From contig NZ_AP028934.1 of assembly GCF_036323475.1 (NCBI RefSeq), forward strand, positions 186,001 to 250,000: a stretch of 64,000 nucleotides of DNA, in the 5' to 3' direction. The translations under genes and the position numbers were made by a program. This document shows positions 36,249 to 44,613 of this stretch, in pieces; within the stretch, counting starts at the first letter, position 1, and each line of letters starts with the position of its first letter. Origin of the DNA: Solobacterium moorei. Lineage in GTDB: Bacteria; Bacillota_I; Bacilli_A; Erysipelotrichales; Erysipelotrichaceae. Below the pieces are notes generated by a model. That model saw only the letters and a program-made list of their open reading frames with translations, ran no database searches and had not been told where the DNA came from.

Positions 36249-36554
36249 ATGGAAGGCTTAGAGTTAATCTGCTTTAAAATTATTGCGTCGGTAGGAGAAG
36301 CGAGAAATTCCCTTTTGAATGCATATCGACATGCAAAAAGAAAAAATGTGGAAGAAGCGAAAAAGTGTATGCAGGAGGCAGAGGAGTTCTTCAATAAAGC
36401 ACACCAAGCTCATGCGGAACTGATTACACAGGAAGCGAGTGGCGAAAATATCAGTGTGAATCTATTATTGGTTCATGCGGAAGATCAGCTAATGAGTATT
36501 GAAACACTTAAGATCATCGTAGAAGAGGAGATCTTATTTGCGGAAGGATTGTAG
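36249..36554 (+). CDS. PTS lactose/cellobiose-family EIIA component
   Basis: A 101-residue all-helical EIIA of the lactose/chitobiose family: ELICFKIIASVGEARNSLLNAYRHAKRKN at the N-terminus and LLLVHAEDQLMS near residue 76, whose His is the phosphorylation site. It starts one base after the cutC stop. It is the obvious partner of the EIIB and EIIC encoded at 26981-28674, which have no EIIA of their own. Placing EIIA behind the amidase and CutC ties both gene groups to one transport system. Confidence 0.95.
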   Translation: MEGLELICFKIIASVGEARNSLLNAYRHAKRKNVEEAKKCMQEAEEFFNKAHQAHAELITQEASGENISVNLLLVHAEDQLMSIETLKIIVEEEILFAEGL

Positions 36555-36556
36555 GC

Positions 36557-37177
36557 ATGAGTAAAAATAAGCAATTAAGAAAGAAAATAACTGAAAATAC
36601 ACAGAATAATCAAAATGCTTTTCTTGCTAGAAGAGGATTCGCGTTTATAATTGATTTTATTATTACAAATCGTTTGTCACTCTTTGTGACAGGAATTGTA
36701 TATGGATTGATGAATAACGGAAATATTCAGATTCTCAACGGGTTTGAAGGTATACAGCCAACACAGATTATCGTGTTATTGTTAAGTGTGCTTGTCACAC
36801 ATGGATTCTACTTTGTCTTTGTGCCTGCCAAGATTACGGGTGGTTCAACGGTGATGCAGAAGGTAATGCAGATTAAAGTTGTGCGTGAGAATGGTGAACC
36901 AGCTACGTTGAAGGACTTTGCGTTACGTTACTTCGTAGGATCAGTATTATGCGAAGGCTTGTTCTATGATGCTTTTGGTGTCATTCTGAGCGGTATCTTA
37001 TTTGGCATCTTTATGGCTGAGGATATTAGTCGTATCATTTATATCGTAAGTGCGATCAGTAGCATTCTTTCGCTAATTATGGCATTGATGGATAAAGGAA
37101 AATATCGATTCTTCCATGACAAGATTTCTAAGACAATCATGAAGGATGAATATGTTGCAGGTGGCAAGGTACTATAA
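36557..37177 (+). CDS. RDD family membrane protein
   Basis: 206 residues. LARRGFAFIIDFIITNRLSLFVTGIVYGLM near residue 24 holds the R-x-x-A-x-x-I-D signature of RDD proteins, and a further helix covers 70-90. GGSTVMQKVMQIKVVRENGEPATLKDFALRYFVGSVL near 100 is also typical. About four membrane helices in all. RDD proteins have been linked to small-molecule or ion transport, without a general function. It begins two bases after the EIIA stop and is the last gene of the operon. Confidence 0.85.
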   Translation: MSKNKQLRKKITENTQNNQNAFLARRGFAFIIDFIITNRLSLFVTGIVYGLMNNGNIQILNGFEGIQPTQIIVLLLSVLVTHGFYFVFVPAKITGGSTVMQKVMQIKVVRENGEPATLKDFALRYFVGSVLCEGLFYDAFGVILSGILFGIFMAEDISRIIYIVSAISSILSLIMALMDKGKYRFFHDKISKTIMKDEYVAGGKVL

Positions 37178-37305
37178 AGCTAGTGAAATTATCCCATTCT
37201 AATACAAATAATAGGTCTTTATATGCGTGCATGTTTGCGATGTATGAAAAGCAATCATAAAATATCCATTATTAGATAGTGAGTTATTCAACCTTGTATG
37301 AGGGA

Positions 37306-37334
37306 TTGAAATGAAAGTCGAGGTTTGCTATACT
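37306..37334 (+). promoter_or_regulatory. Sigma-A promoter of the AEC carrier gene
   Basis: TTGAAA (37306-37311) and TATACT (37329-37334) are separated by 17 bases, about 48 bases before the start codon. The rest of the gap 37178-37381 shows no clear riboswitch or terminator. Confidence 0.7.
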
Positions 37335-37381
37335 AAGTCGCGTAAATATTGAAATATATATTTGAAAGAGGGGACTATCAC

Positions 37382-38452
37382 ATGAATTTCTTTGATATCT
37401 TTGTAAAGACATTATCAAATGAAAAGATCAGTTCGGCTATCGTTTCTAGCATAGCGATTATCCTATTAGGTTATGTTATGCGTCGTAAGAAGGTATTCGA
37501 TGATCACACGGCGAAAGTATTAACACAGGTTGTACTTTCTGTATCAGTTGCAGCGCTAGCATTTAAGTCATTTATGGCACCAATCAAACCAGAAACATTT
37601 ACACAGGGTTTAAATGTATTAATCTGGGGTATCGTAATTTACATCTTACTCATCTTCTTAACAATTCCGCTCTATGCGAAGTTTGAAGGTGACGAACAGG
37701 ATGCTTTACGCGTACTAAGTATCTTTGGTTCTACAACCTTCTTTGGAATTCCTATCGTAAGTGCAATTTATGGTGCAGAAGGTGCGTTATATGCGTCTAT
37801 CTTCAACATTGGTTACAGAATCTTCTTATATTCTTATGGATATATCAAGATGAGTGGATTAAAGATGACATCTAAGAATATCAAGTCTATGTTCTTAAAT
37901 CCAATCGTTATTGCTACATTCTTAGGTCTATTCTTATGGTTAGCACAAGCATATTTACCACAGGTTACTGTAGCTGTTAAGGATGCGGCATCAGGTGAAA
38001 TGGTTAATAAGTCTGTTTCATTCATGCGTTTAGACCTTACATCTCCACAGATTACTCAGATTTTAACTTACTTAGCTGGTTTAGCTTCTCCACTTGCTTG
38101 GTTAGCAATTGGTTCTACACTTGGTTCAGTAAGCTTCAAGGATGCAATGACAGACAAGAAGGCAGTTTACTATACATTCATTAAGTTATTGATTATCCCT
38201 GCATTCAACATCGTTGTATTAGCAATTTTAACAGTAACTCATATCTTACCAGTTAACCTTGTTTCTTTAGGTACAACAGTTATTATGATGGCTACACCTC
38301 CAGCAACAGTTGCGGCTTCTTATGCAATTCGTTTTGACAAGGGTGCTCTCGTTGCGTCTAACACTTCATTGATTGCAACATTAGCAGCTGTTATTATGGC
38401 TCCTATTTGGATTGTTATCGTTGAATTAATTGGACATTTAGGAATCTTTTAA
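37382..38452 (+). CDS. AEC (auxin efflux carrier) family transporter
   Basis: 356 residues; ATG at 37382 follows GAAAGAGGGG. About ten membrane helices in the two-bundle AEC pattern, with SAIVSSIAIILLGYVMRRKKVFDD at the N-terminus and TTVIMMATPPATVAASYAIRFDKGALVASNTSLIATL near the end, where the conserved Pro-rich helix lies. Bacterial members often move malate, lactate or other organic acids. It is followed by D-lactate dehydrogenase, so an organic-acid role is plausible. The hairpin between them may reduce rather than block read-through. Confidence 0.88.
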   Translation: MNFFDIFVKTLSNEKISSAIVSSIAIILLGYVMRRKKVFDDHTAKVLTQVVLSVSVAALAFKSFMAPIKPETFTQGLNVLIWGIVIYILLIFLTIPLYAKFEGDEQDALRVLSIFGSTTFFGIPIVSAIYGAEGALYASIFNIGYRIFLYSYGYIKMSGLKMTSKNIKSMFLNPIVIATFLGLFLWLAQAYLPQVTVAVKDAASGEMVNKSVSFMRLDLTSPQITQILTYLAGLASPLAWLAIGSTLGSVSFKDAMTDKKAVYYTFIKLLIIPAFNIVVLAILTVTHILPVNLVSLGTTVIMMATPPATVAASYAIRFDKGALVASNTSLIATLAAVIMAPIWIVIVELIGHLGIF

Positions 38453-38471
38453 ATAAGAATAGTATTATAAT

Positions 38472-38495
38472 AAAGCGGGATGAGTGTCCCGCTTT
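38472..38495 (+). terminator. Hairpin between AEC carrier and D-lactate dehydrogenase genes
   Basis: AAAGCGGGA pairs with TCCCGCTTT around a short loop. Only three Ts end the stem before CATAA, so it may be a partial terminator or an mRNA processing or stabilising structure. Confidence 0.55.
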
Positions 38496-38524
38496 CATAA
38501 ATAATAAACAGAAGGAGTAGAATT

Positions 38525-39541
38525 ATGTCATTTAAAGTAGTATGTTATGGTGTTCGACCAAATGAAGTAGATTTTTTCCACAAGTACAATAAGTATAACT
38601 ATGACTTAAAGCTTGTTGAGGGTTTAACAACTCATGAGAATATCACTGAGTGTGAAGGCGCTGACGCGGTCTTATTGCGTGGTAACTGTGTTGCGGACCG
38701 TCAGAACTTAGAAAAGTTAAAGGGCTATGGAATTAAGTATGTATTTACACGTACAGTAGGTTTCAACCATATTGATTTACAGGCTGCTGCAGATTTAGGT
38801 TTAATCGTTGCACGTGTTCCTGGTTACTCTCCAAATGCTATCGCTGAGTTATCCTTAACATTAGGTATGATGTTATTACGTCATATGGCTGCTGCTACTA
38901 GCGCAACTGCTTCTGGTGACTTCGTTGTTTCACCAACATATTTCTCTAAGGAAATTCGTAACTGTACAGTAGGAATCATCGGTACAGGTAGAATTGGTTT
39001 CACAGAAGCTAAGATGTATAAGGGCTTAGGCGCTAAGGTGATTGGTTATGATGTGTATGAAAATGATGCATGCAGAGAAGTACTTGACTATGTAACTCTT
39101 GATGAATTACTTGCACAGTCTGATATCGTAAGCTTGCACGTTCCTTACTTCCCTGGTCAGAACGATAAGATGGCTAACGCTGAATTCTTTAGTAAGATGA
39201 AGGATGGCTCAATCTTCTTAAATACTGCTCGTGGTGAATTACAGGATAACGAAGCAATCTTAGCTGCTCTTAAGTCTGGTAAGCTAGATGGATATGGGAC
39301 AGATGTATTCGCTAACGAAACATCATTTTTCTTCAAGAAGCTAGCTAGTGCTGCAGAGATTTCTGATCCTACTGTTCGTGAACTAGTACAGATGTATCCA
39401 AAGGTATTGGTAACACCACATATCGGTTCTAATACAGATGAAGCTTTAGCAAACATGATTGAATACTCAATGGATAACTTCAATGAGATTCTAACTACAG
39501 GTACTACAAAGAATCTTATAGCTCTTCCTGAAGCTAAATAA
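38525..39541 (+). CDS. D-lactate dehydrogenase-type D-2-hydroxyacid dehydrogenase
   Basis: 338 residues; AGAAGGAG precedes the ATG. The NAD-binding site is GIIGTGRIGFTEAKMYKGLGAKVIGYD near residue 150. Catalytic residues are seen as NTARGELQDN (Arg, near 236), DVFANE (Glu, near 262) and TPHIGSNTDEA (His, near 297). The family reduces pyruvate or related 2-oxo acids with NADH, regenerating NAD+ in fermentation. HicDH-type activity on longer branched 2-oxo acids is an alternative. Its codon use and neighbours are those of a core metabolic gene. Confidence 0.9.
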   Translation: MSFKVVCYGVRPNEVDFFHKYNKYNYDLKLVEGLTTHENITECEGADAVLLRGNCVADRQNLEKLKGYGIKYVFTRTVGFNHIDLQAAADLGLIVARVPGYSPNAIAELSLTLGMMLLRHMAAATSATASGDFVVSPTYFSKEIRNCTVGIIGTGRIGFTEAKMYKGLGAKVIGYDVYENDACREVLDYVTLDELLAQSDIVSLHVPYFPGQNDKMANAEFFSKMKDGSIFLNTARGELQDNEAILAALKSGKLDGYGTDVFANETSFFFKKLASAAEISDPTVRELVQMYPKVLVTPHIGSNTDEALANMIEYSMDNFNEILTTGTTKNLIALPEAK

Positions 39542-39552
39542 TCATCTTACTT

Positions 39553-39580
39553 AAGATACTCGAGAGAGTATCTTTTGTTT
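39553..39580 (+). terminator. Intrinsic terminator after D-lactate dehydrogenase
   Basis: AAGATACTC pairs with GAGTATCTT across a GAGA loop and is followed by TTGTTTT. Confidence 0.85.
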
Positions 39581-39622
39581 TCCTGGGAAATGATATAATT
39601 TGAATATACAGGAGAATTTATT

Positions 39623-40090
39623 ATGAACACAAAACAAGCTGCTCAGAAATGGGAATGTTCTGCAAAGACAGTAACGAAGTTATGTGCGGATGGCGTGATA
39701 CCATTAGCAGAGAAGGATGAAAGAGGTAGGTGGGTGATTCCTGATGAATGTGAAAAACCACCAGTTTCCCGCTTTCGACTTTGTTATCTGATGGATATGA
39801 TCAACCAACTCAAAGAAGGCGTTGTATATAAAAAGGTAAAATGGGGTATTGGTGAGAAAGAATTACAGGATGGTTATCAGTATCTCATTGAGAATGCGAT
39901 GGTTTCTTCTTTTGATATACATCAATTGGAGAAAGAACTTCCAAATGTCACAATTACATCACGAGGCAAAGCACTCATGGAAAGGGAAAATAAAGAAGGC
40001 AAAAGCCAGCGTAAGTTCAACGCAAACTTTAAAATCAATACAGGTATCTTCAGCTTTGAGACTGGCTATGAAAGTGCGAAAGGGAAGTAA
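39623..40090 (+). CDS. Helix-turn-helix protein of unknown function
   Basis: 155 residues. The first 50 residues (NTKQAAQKWECSAKTVTKLC...GVIPLAEKDERGRWVIPDE) have the winged-helix form of MerR/excisionase-type DNA-binding domains. The rest (ELQDGYQYLIENAMVSSFDIHQLEKEL...VTITSRGKALMERE) is helical with no family I recognise, ending in a charged tail. GGAGAA precedes the ATG. The gene after it, an acetyltransferase, starts one base beyond its stop. It may be a regulator of this short operon or the descendant of a mobile-element protein. Confidence 0.6.
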   Translation: MNTKQAAQKWECSAKTVTKLCADGVIPLAEKDERGRWVIPDECEKPPVSRFRLCYLMDMINQLKEGVVYKKVKWGIGEKELQDGYQYLIENAMVSSFDIHQLEKELPNVTITSRGKALMERENKEGKSQRKFNANFKINTGIFSFETGYESAKGK

Positions 40091-40091
40091 T

Positions 40092-40610
40092 ATGGATAGA
40101 ATTGAAACGGAGCGTTTAATTCTACGCAAGTTTGAATTCTCTGACAAAGATGGTTTATTTGAGATTATGTCTGATGAACAGACAAGTTTAGATGATGGTG
40201 GTTATCATGCGAGTAAATCGCAGGATAACCAGTATCTAGCGTTAATGGAAATCCTATGTAAGCAACAACGGTTTAGTATCATCTTGAAGGAAAATCAAAA
40301 GATGATAGGAATGATTAACCTTCAAGATGATGATAGAGCAGTTTCTTCTTATGAGTTAGGATTTGTGATGAATCCAAGCTATCGTAGAAAAGGATATACA
40401 TACGAAGCGGTGCAGGCATTGATAAACTATTATTTTGAACATGATTTGGTACAGATGTTTAGTGTATCCTGTTTTCCTTACAACAAAGCCTCGCAGAAAT
40501 TAATTGAAAAGCTAGGCTTTGTATATGAAGGAAAGGAACATAAAGGATTACATCATGCGGTATATGGTCCGATTGATTTATTATGTTATTATAAGGACCG
40601 GGATGAGTAG
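40092..40610 (+). CDS. GNAT family N-acetyltransferase (RimJ/RimL-like)
   Basis: 172 residues. The ATG at 40092 opens MDRIETERLILRKFEFSDKDGLFEIMSDEQ, the standard start of RimJ/RimL-type acetyltransferases; the longer frame overlaps the HTH gene. YELGFVMNPSYRRKGYTYEAVQALINY near residue 97 is the acetyl-CoA-binding motif A (R-x-x-G-x-x), and NKASQKLIEKLGFVYEG follows. It transfers an acetyl group to an amine of an unknown substrate, often a protein N-terminus or an antibiotic. Confidence 0.9.
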   Translation: MDRIETERLILRKFEFSDKDGLFEIMSDEQTSLDDGGYHASKSQDNQYLALMEILCKQQRFSIILKENQKMIGMINLQDDDRAVSSYELGFVMNPSYRRKGYTYEAVQALINYYFEHDLVQMFSVSCFPYNKASQKLIEKLGFVYEGKEHKGLHHAVYGPIDLLCYYKDRDE

Positions 40611-40615
40611 GTAGG

Positions 40616-41104
40616 ATGAAGAAAGTAATTGTAATTGGATGCTGTGGCAGTGGTAAAAGTACATTCGCAAGACACCTGCATGCATGTACTGGGATTCCAC
40701 TATTTCACTTGGATCAGTTAAACTGGAATGCAGATAAAACAACAGTGGAGAAAGTTGTATTCTTGAAGCGGGTTCGTGAAGTGATTAAAAAAGATGCGTG
40801 GATCATAGATGGGAATTATGGCTCTTCTATGGAAATGCGCATGCAAGCATGTGATACTATTTTCTTTTTGGATTATCCAGTAGACGTATGTATTCAAGGA
40901 ATTTATGAACGGGTTGGTAAGGTTCGTACAGACATGCCGTGGGTAGAAGATGAAATAGATGAAGATCTGATTGAATTTGTAAAAAATTATGAGAAGGAAG
41001 ATAGACCAGAAGTTTTAGAACTTCTTTCGAAATATAAGGGAAAGGATATCCATATCTTCCATACTCGTAAGGATGCGAAGACGTATTTAGAGTCATTAAA
41101 ATAG
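40616..41104 (+). CDS. P-loop kinase-like protein (FlaR/adenylate-kinase-like)
   Basis: 162 residues. KKVIVIGCCGSGKSTFARHL forms the P-loop at residues 1-20, followed by TGIPLFHLDQLNWNADKTTVEK, WIIDGNYGSSMEMRMQACDTIFFLDYP and a C-terminal HTRKDAKTYLESL. This is the pattern of proteins annotated as topology modulation protein FlaR, small nucleoside-kinase-like enzymes of unknown substrate. It begins five bases after the acetyltransferase stop and ends at a strong terminator. Confidence 0.85.
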   Translation: MKKVIVIGCCGSGKSTFARHLHACTGIPLFHLDQLNWNADKTTVEKVVFLKRVREVIKKDAWIIDGNYGSSMEMRMQACDTIFFLDYPVDVCIQGIYERVGKVRTDMPWVEDEIDEDLIEFVKNYEKEDRPEVLELLSKYKGKDIHIFHTRKDAKTYLESLK

Positions 41105-41114
41105 CTGTTATTTG

Positions 41115-41138
41115 TCACAACTTTGTTGTGATTTTTTT
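41115..41138 (+). terminator. Intrinsic terminator after the P-loop kinase gene
   Basis: TCACAAC and GTTGTGA pair around TTT and are followed by seven Ts. Confidence 0.92.
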
Positions 41139-41151
41139 GATGGAATATTCA

Positions 41152-41180
41152 TTGACGTATCCTGTGATAGTAACTAAGAT
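41152..41180 (+). promoter_or_regulatory. Promoter of the Mg2+ P-type ATPase gene
   Basis: TTGACG (41152-41157) and TAAGAT (41175-41180) are 17 bases apart, just after the upstream terminator. The transcript leader would be only about 25 bases, leaving no space for a magnesium riboswitch. Confidence 0.65.
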
Positions 41181-41211
41181 TGTTGTGTAAATGAAAGAGG
41201 AGGTGAGGGAT

Positions 41212-43899
41212 ATGATTCTAAATAATAATAAGAAGTTAGGTCCTATGCCTAAGTCAATTGGTGTTGAACAAGAGTTTCAACAAATAGCGAAAACAGAGGA
41301 ATCGAATCTTCTACAGGAATTAGCTTGTACACGAAATGGTATTAACGATGAAGAAAGAGAAGAGAGATTAGAGAAGTATGGCTATAATGATTTATCTGCA
41401 ATGCAGAAACATAGCTGGGTATATTTCCTTGTACATAGTTTTGCAGATGCGTTTATTGTCGTTTTACTTGTGCTAGCAATTGTGACTTTTGTTGTGGAGT
41501 CGGATATCTTATCTGGATCAATTATTCTTGCATTGGCGTGTATGAGTGCCGTAATTCGTTTCTTCCAAGACTATGGTTCCTACCGTGATATGCAGAAGTT
41601 AAAAGAGATGGAGCACGATACGGTTAGAATTCAGGTTCCAGGAAAAGATGGCACAGAAGTTCGAGAAGTACCAGTGGAAGAAGTAGTTCCTGGTGATATT
41701 CAATTGATTGGGTCTGGTGATATTGTCAGTGGTGACTTATACCTTCTTGAAAGTAAGGACTTATTCGTTTCTGTTTCTGCCTTTACAGGGGAATCCATTC
41801 CGGTAGAGAAATATAAAGGTGTTGATGATAGAATTGTCAATGCGGCAGAATTAAACAATATCTGTTTGGGTGGCTCCACTGTGAATTCCGGTACGGGTGT
41901 TGGTGTTGTGGTACGTACCGGTACGAGTTCTTATCTAGGTAAGATTTCTTCTACAATTCATACAAAGAAGAAAGAAACAGATTTTGATAAGAGCTTATCG
42001 AAGATTACAAGGATCTTAATTACCTACATGATTGTGGTGGTTATCTTCGTGTTATTAATCAATGGTTTGGTTAAGAAGAATTGGTTAGAGGCTTTCTTAT
42101 TCTCTATCTCTGTTGCGGTAGGTATTACACCGGGAATGTTACCGATGATTGTCAACGGAACACTTGCTAAGGGTGCAAAATTCCTAGCAAAGAAGAAGAC
42201 AATTGTTAAGAACATGTCTGCGATTCAAAATCTAGGTGCCATTGATGTTCTATGTACCGATAAGACCGGGACACTAACGATGGACCATGTTGTTCTTCAA
42301 AAATATCTTGATGTAAATGGTGAGGATTCACATTTAGTATTGAATTATGCATGGATGAATGCATACTATTCAACGGGAGTTAAGAATCTGATTGACCAAG
42401 CAATTTTAGCGTATGGGGAAGAGAGTAATGCGCAAAAATATGCTGGTGGGTATGTGAAGTCTGATGAAATTCCATATGACTTTGAACGTCGCAGAATGAG
42501 TGTGTTAATTTCTAATCCAGGTGGTGAGCACTTGGGTGGAGATGTCGAAGAAATCCTTCCAATGCCAAAGGATGAAGTGCTTATTACAAAGGGTGCTTTA
42601 GAGTCTGTATTAGAGTGCTGTAGTCGTATTCGTGTGAAGAAAGAATATATGGATATTCACGAAGAAGATCTTGCGAAAATCAACGCACTTGCAGAACAGT
42701 TAAATAAGGAAGGCATGCATGTGATTGGCGTTGCCGCAAAGAAGAAGAGTGTAGGTGATACAACAGCCTTCCATGCGGAAGATGAAACGAATATGACATT
42801 CTTAGGAATCATTGCCTTCCTAGATCCGCCAAAACCAGATGCGAAAGAAGCGATTCGTGGTTTGTATGATGCTGGTGTTCATGTGAAGGTTATTTCTGGT
42901 GATGCGCCTGTTGTTGTTGAACATGTATGCAAGCTTGTTGGTATGAAGGTTGGTGATCAGAGTGCTGTTACAGGTTCTGATTTAGAGAATATGAGTGATG
43001 CGGAATTATCTTCTGTTGTAGAGAAGAATGATATCTTTGCTCGCTTATCTCCAATGCAAAAGAAACGTGTTGTCGATGCGTTACGCAATAATGGTCATGT
43101 AGTTGGTTATATGGGTGATGGTGTGAATGATGCGCCAAGTCTACACGATGCGGATGTTGGTATCTCGGTTGATAATGCGACGGACGTTGCTAAAGCTAGT
43201 GCGGATATTATCCTGTTGGAGAAGAGCTTGACAGTTATTCTCAATGGTATTTATGAAGGTAGGCGTATTTATGGAAACATTTTGAAGTATATGAAGATGG
43301 CATTATCTAGTAACTTTGGTAATGTCTTCTCTGTACTCATTGCGTCGATCTTCTTGCCATTCTTACCGATGCTACCATTACAGATTTTGATTCAGAATTT
43401 GATTTATGACTTCACACAGATTGCGATTCCATGGGATAACGTCGATGACGAATTTCTACAGACACCGCATAAGTGGAATAGTGCTTCACTTGTTTCATTC
43501 ATGAATGTTATAGGTGGCTTCTCATCTGTCTTTGATGTACTGACGTTCTTAGTATTATGGTTTATCTTAGGATATAATACATTGGCTATGCAGAATTACT
43601 TCCAGACAGGTTGGTTCATTGAAGGTCTGATTTCTCAGATTTTGATTGTACAGTTTATTCGTACATCGAAACGTCCAATCATTGATTCGAAGTGTGATTC
43701 TAGATTAGCTCTAGCATCTGCATTTGGTATCTTTGTAGGTATTTCAATTCCAGATTTATTTGATAATCTAAAGAATACTGTATTTACAGAAATGCCATTT
43801 GAATACTTTATGTATTTGATTATTATCTTGGCACTCTACAGTACTACGATTGAAATCGTAAAGAAGTCCTATATCAAGAAATATGGTTCTTGGTTATAA
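41212..43899 (+). CDS. mgtA: Magnesium-translocating P-type ATPase
   Basis: 895 residues of the P3B (MgtA/MgtB) type. The ATG at 41212 has GAGGAGGTGAGG directly before it; an ATG at 41191 would lie inside that site. The N-terminal region contains GPMPKSIG and a cation-ATPase N domain (LACTRNGINDEEREERLEKYGYND). The actuator motif is FTGESIPVEK, the phosphorylation site CTDKTGTLTMD, the hinge MGDGVNDAPSL. VGITPGMLPMIVNG in a transmembrane helix is the MgtA-type ion pathway. It imports Mg2+ down its gradient with ATP use when supply is low. Confidence 0.93.
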   Translation: MILNNNKKLGPMPKSIGVEQEFQQIAKTEESNLLQELACTRNGINDEEREERLEKYGYNDLSAMQKHSWVYFLVHSFADAFIVVLLVLAIVTFVVESDILSGSIILALACMSAVIRFFQDYGSYRDMQKLKEMEHDTVRIQVPGKDGTEVREVPVEEVVPGDIQLIGSGDIVSGDLYLLESKDLFVSVSAFTGESIPVEKYKGVDDRIVNAAELNNICLGGSTVNSGTGVGVVVRTGTSSYLGKISSTIHTKKKETDFDKSLSKITRILITYMIVVVIFVLLINGLVKKNWLEAFLFSISVAVGITPGMLPMIVNGTLAKGAKFLAKKKTIVKNMSAIQNLGAIDVLCTDKTGTLTMDHVVLQKYLDVNGEDSHLVLNYAWMNAYYSTGVKNLIDQAILAYGEESNAQKYAGGYVKSDEIPYDFERRRMSVLISNPGGEHLGGDVEEILPMPKDEVLITKGALESVLECCSRIRVKKEYMDIHEEDLAKINALAEQLNKEGMHVIGVAAKKKSVGDTTAFHAEDETNMTFLGIIAFLDPPKPDAKEAIRGLYDAGVHVKVISGDAPVVVEHVCKLVGMKVGDQSAVTGSDLENMSDAELSSVVEKNDIFARLSPMQKKRVVDALRNNGHVVGYMGDGVNDAPSLHDADVGISVDNATDVAKASADIILLEKSLTVILNGIYEGRRIYGNILKYMKMALSSNFGNVFSVLIASIFLPFLPMLPLQILIQNLIYDFTQIAIPWDNVDDEFLQTPHKWNSASLVSFMNVIGGFSSVFDVLTFLVLWFILGYNTLAMQNYFQTGWFIEGLISQILIVQFIRTSKRPIIDSKCDSRLALASAFGIFVGISIPDLFDNLKNTVFTEMPFEYFMYLIIILALYSTTIEIVKKSYIKKYGSWL

Positions 43900-43907
43900 A
43901 TAAACGA

Positions 43908-43946
43908 GAGAATATTGGAATCTATTGTTTTCAATATTCTTTTTTG
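43908..43946 (+). terminator. Intrinsic terminator after mgtA
   Basis: AGAATATTG and CAATATTCT pair and are followed by six Ts. Confidence 0.88.
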
Positions 43947-44019
43947 TTGATGCTTGATGGGTATCGGACGTGGTAGGAAGATAACCAAATATGTTAAAAT
44001 ACAACTATCAGGAGAATTT

Positions 44020-44553
44020 ATGCAACAGGAACAACAAAATGCATTCAATCGTCAGTGTATTAGTGAAGCACTGATACGTTTGATGGAAACCAAAGCGTAT
44101 GATGATATTACAGTAACAGAAATCTGCCGTATAGCAGGTGTATCACGCATGACGTATTATCGAAACTATAGTAGTAAGCGTGAGATATTCAGCGATTATA
44201 TGAAGATGATTGTTGATGAATTTGTTCGCGTACAACGAGCAAAGGATTTAAAAGTACGTTCGTATGAAATGATTCTTGCAGGTTTTTTATATTTCTGTAA
44301 TTATGAACGCTTCATTGAATGTTTAGACCAATCGAATTTATCCTCTATCCTACAGGATGGATTGAATTACTATATCGATAGCTACGTATTTGAGCAGGGT
44401 GAAGATGAGTTACGTAGATATCACTTGTATTATTATTCAGGTGCGTTATTTAACATCTATACTGTGTGGATGCGCAATGGCAAAAAAGAAAATGTTGAGG
44501 ATGTAGCGAAAATTGTTTACGAACATGTAAAACGTGAACATCAAACACTTTAA
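44020..44553 (+). CDS. TetR/AcrR family transcriptional regulator
   Basis: 177 residues; ATG at 44020 follows CAGGAG. The N-terminal HTH reads EALIRLMETKAYDDITVTEICRIAGVSRMTYYRNYSSKREIF at about residues 14-55, the standard TetR pattern. The C-terminal ligand domain is all-helical with many aromatic residues and no recognisable ligand class. It stands alone between mgtA and the DUF349 gene and may act on either or on a distant target. Confidence 0.9.
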   Translation: MQQEQQNAFNRQCISEALIRLMETKAYDDITVTEICRIAGVSRMTYYRNYSSKREIFSDYMKMIVDEFVRVQRAKDLKVRSYEMILAGFLYFCNYERFIECLDQSNLSSILQDGLNYYIDSYVFEQGEDELRRYHLYYYSGALFNIYTVWMRNGKKENVEDVAKIVYEHVKREHQTL

Positions 44554-44613
44554 TTATCATGTATAATATTTATTAGGGATTTTCGTATTACACGACAAAT
44601 AGGAGGAAATACA

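Noticed and set aside
37178-37381. Riboswitch or small RNA upstream of the AEC carrier
   Set aside because: A good promoter lies at 37306-37334, leaving a short leader with no conserved fold that I can recognise.
41105-41211. Possible magnesium riboswitch (M-box) before mgtA
   Set aside because: The gap is 107 bases, of which the first 35 hold the upstream terminator and the next 45 the promoter. Only about 25 bases of leader remain, far too short for an M-box.
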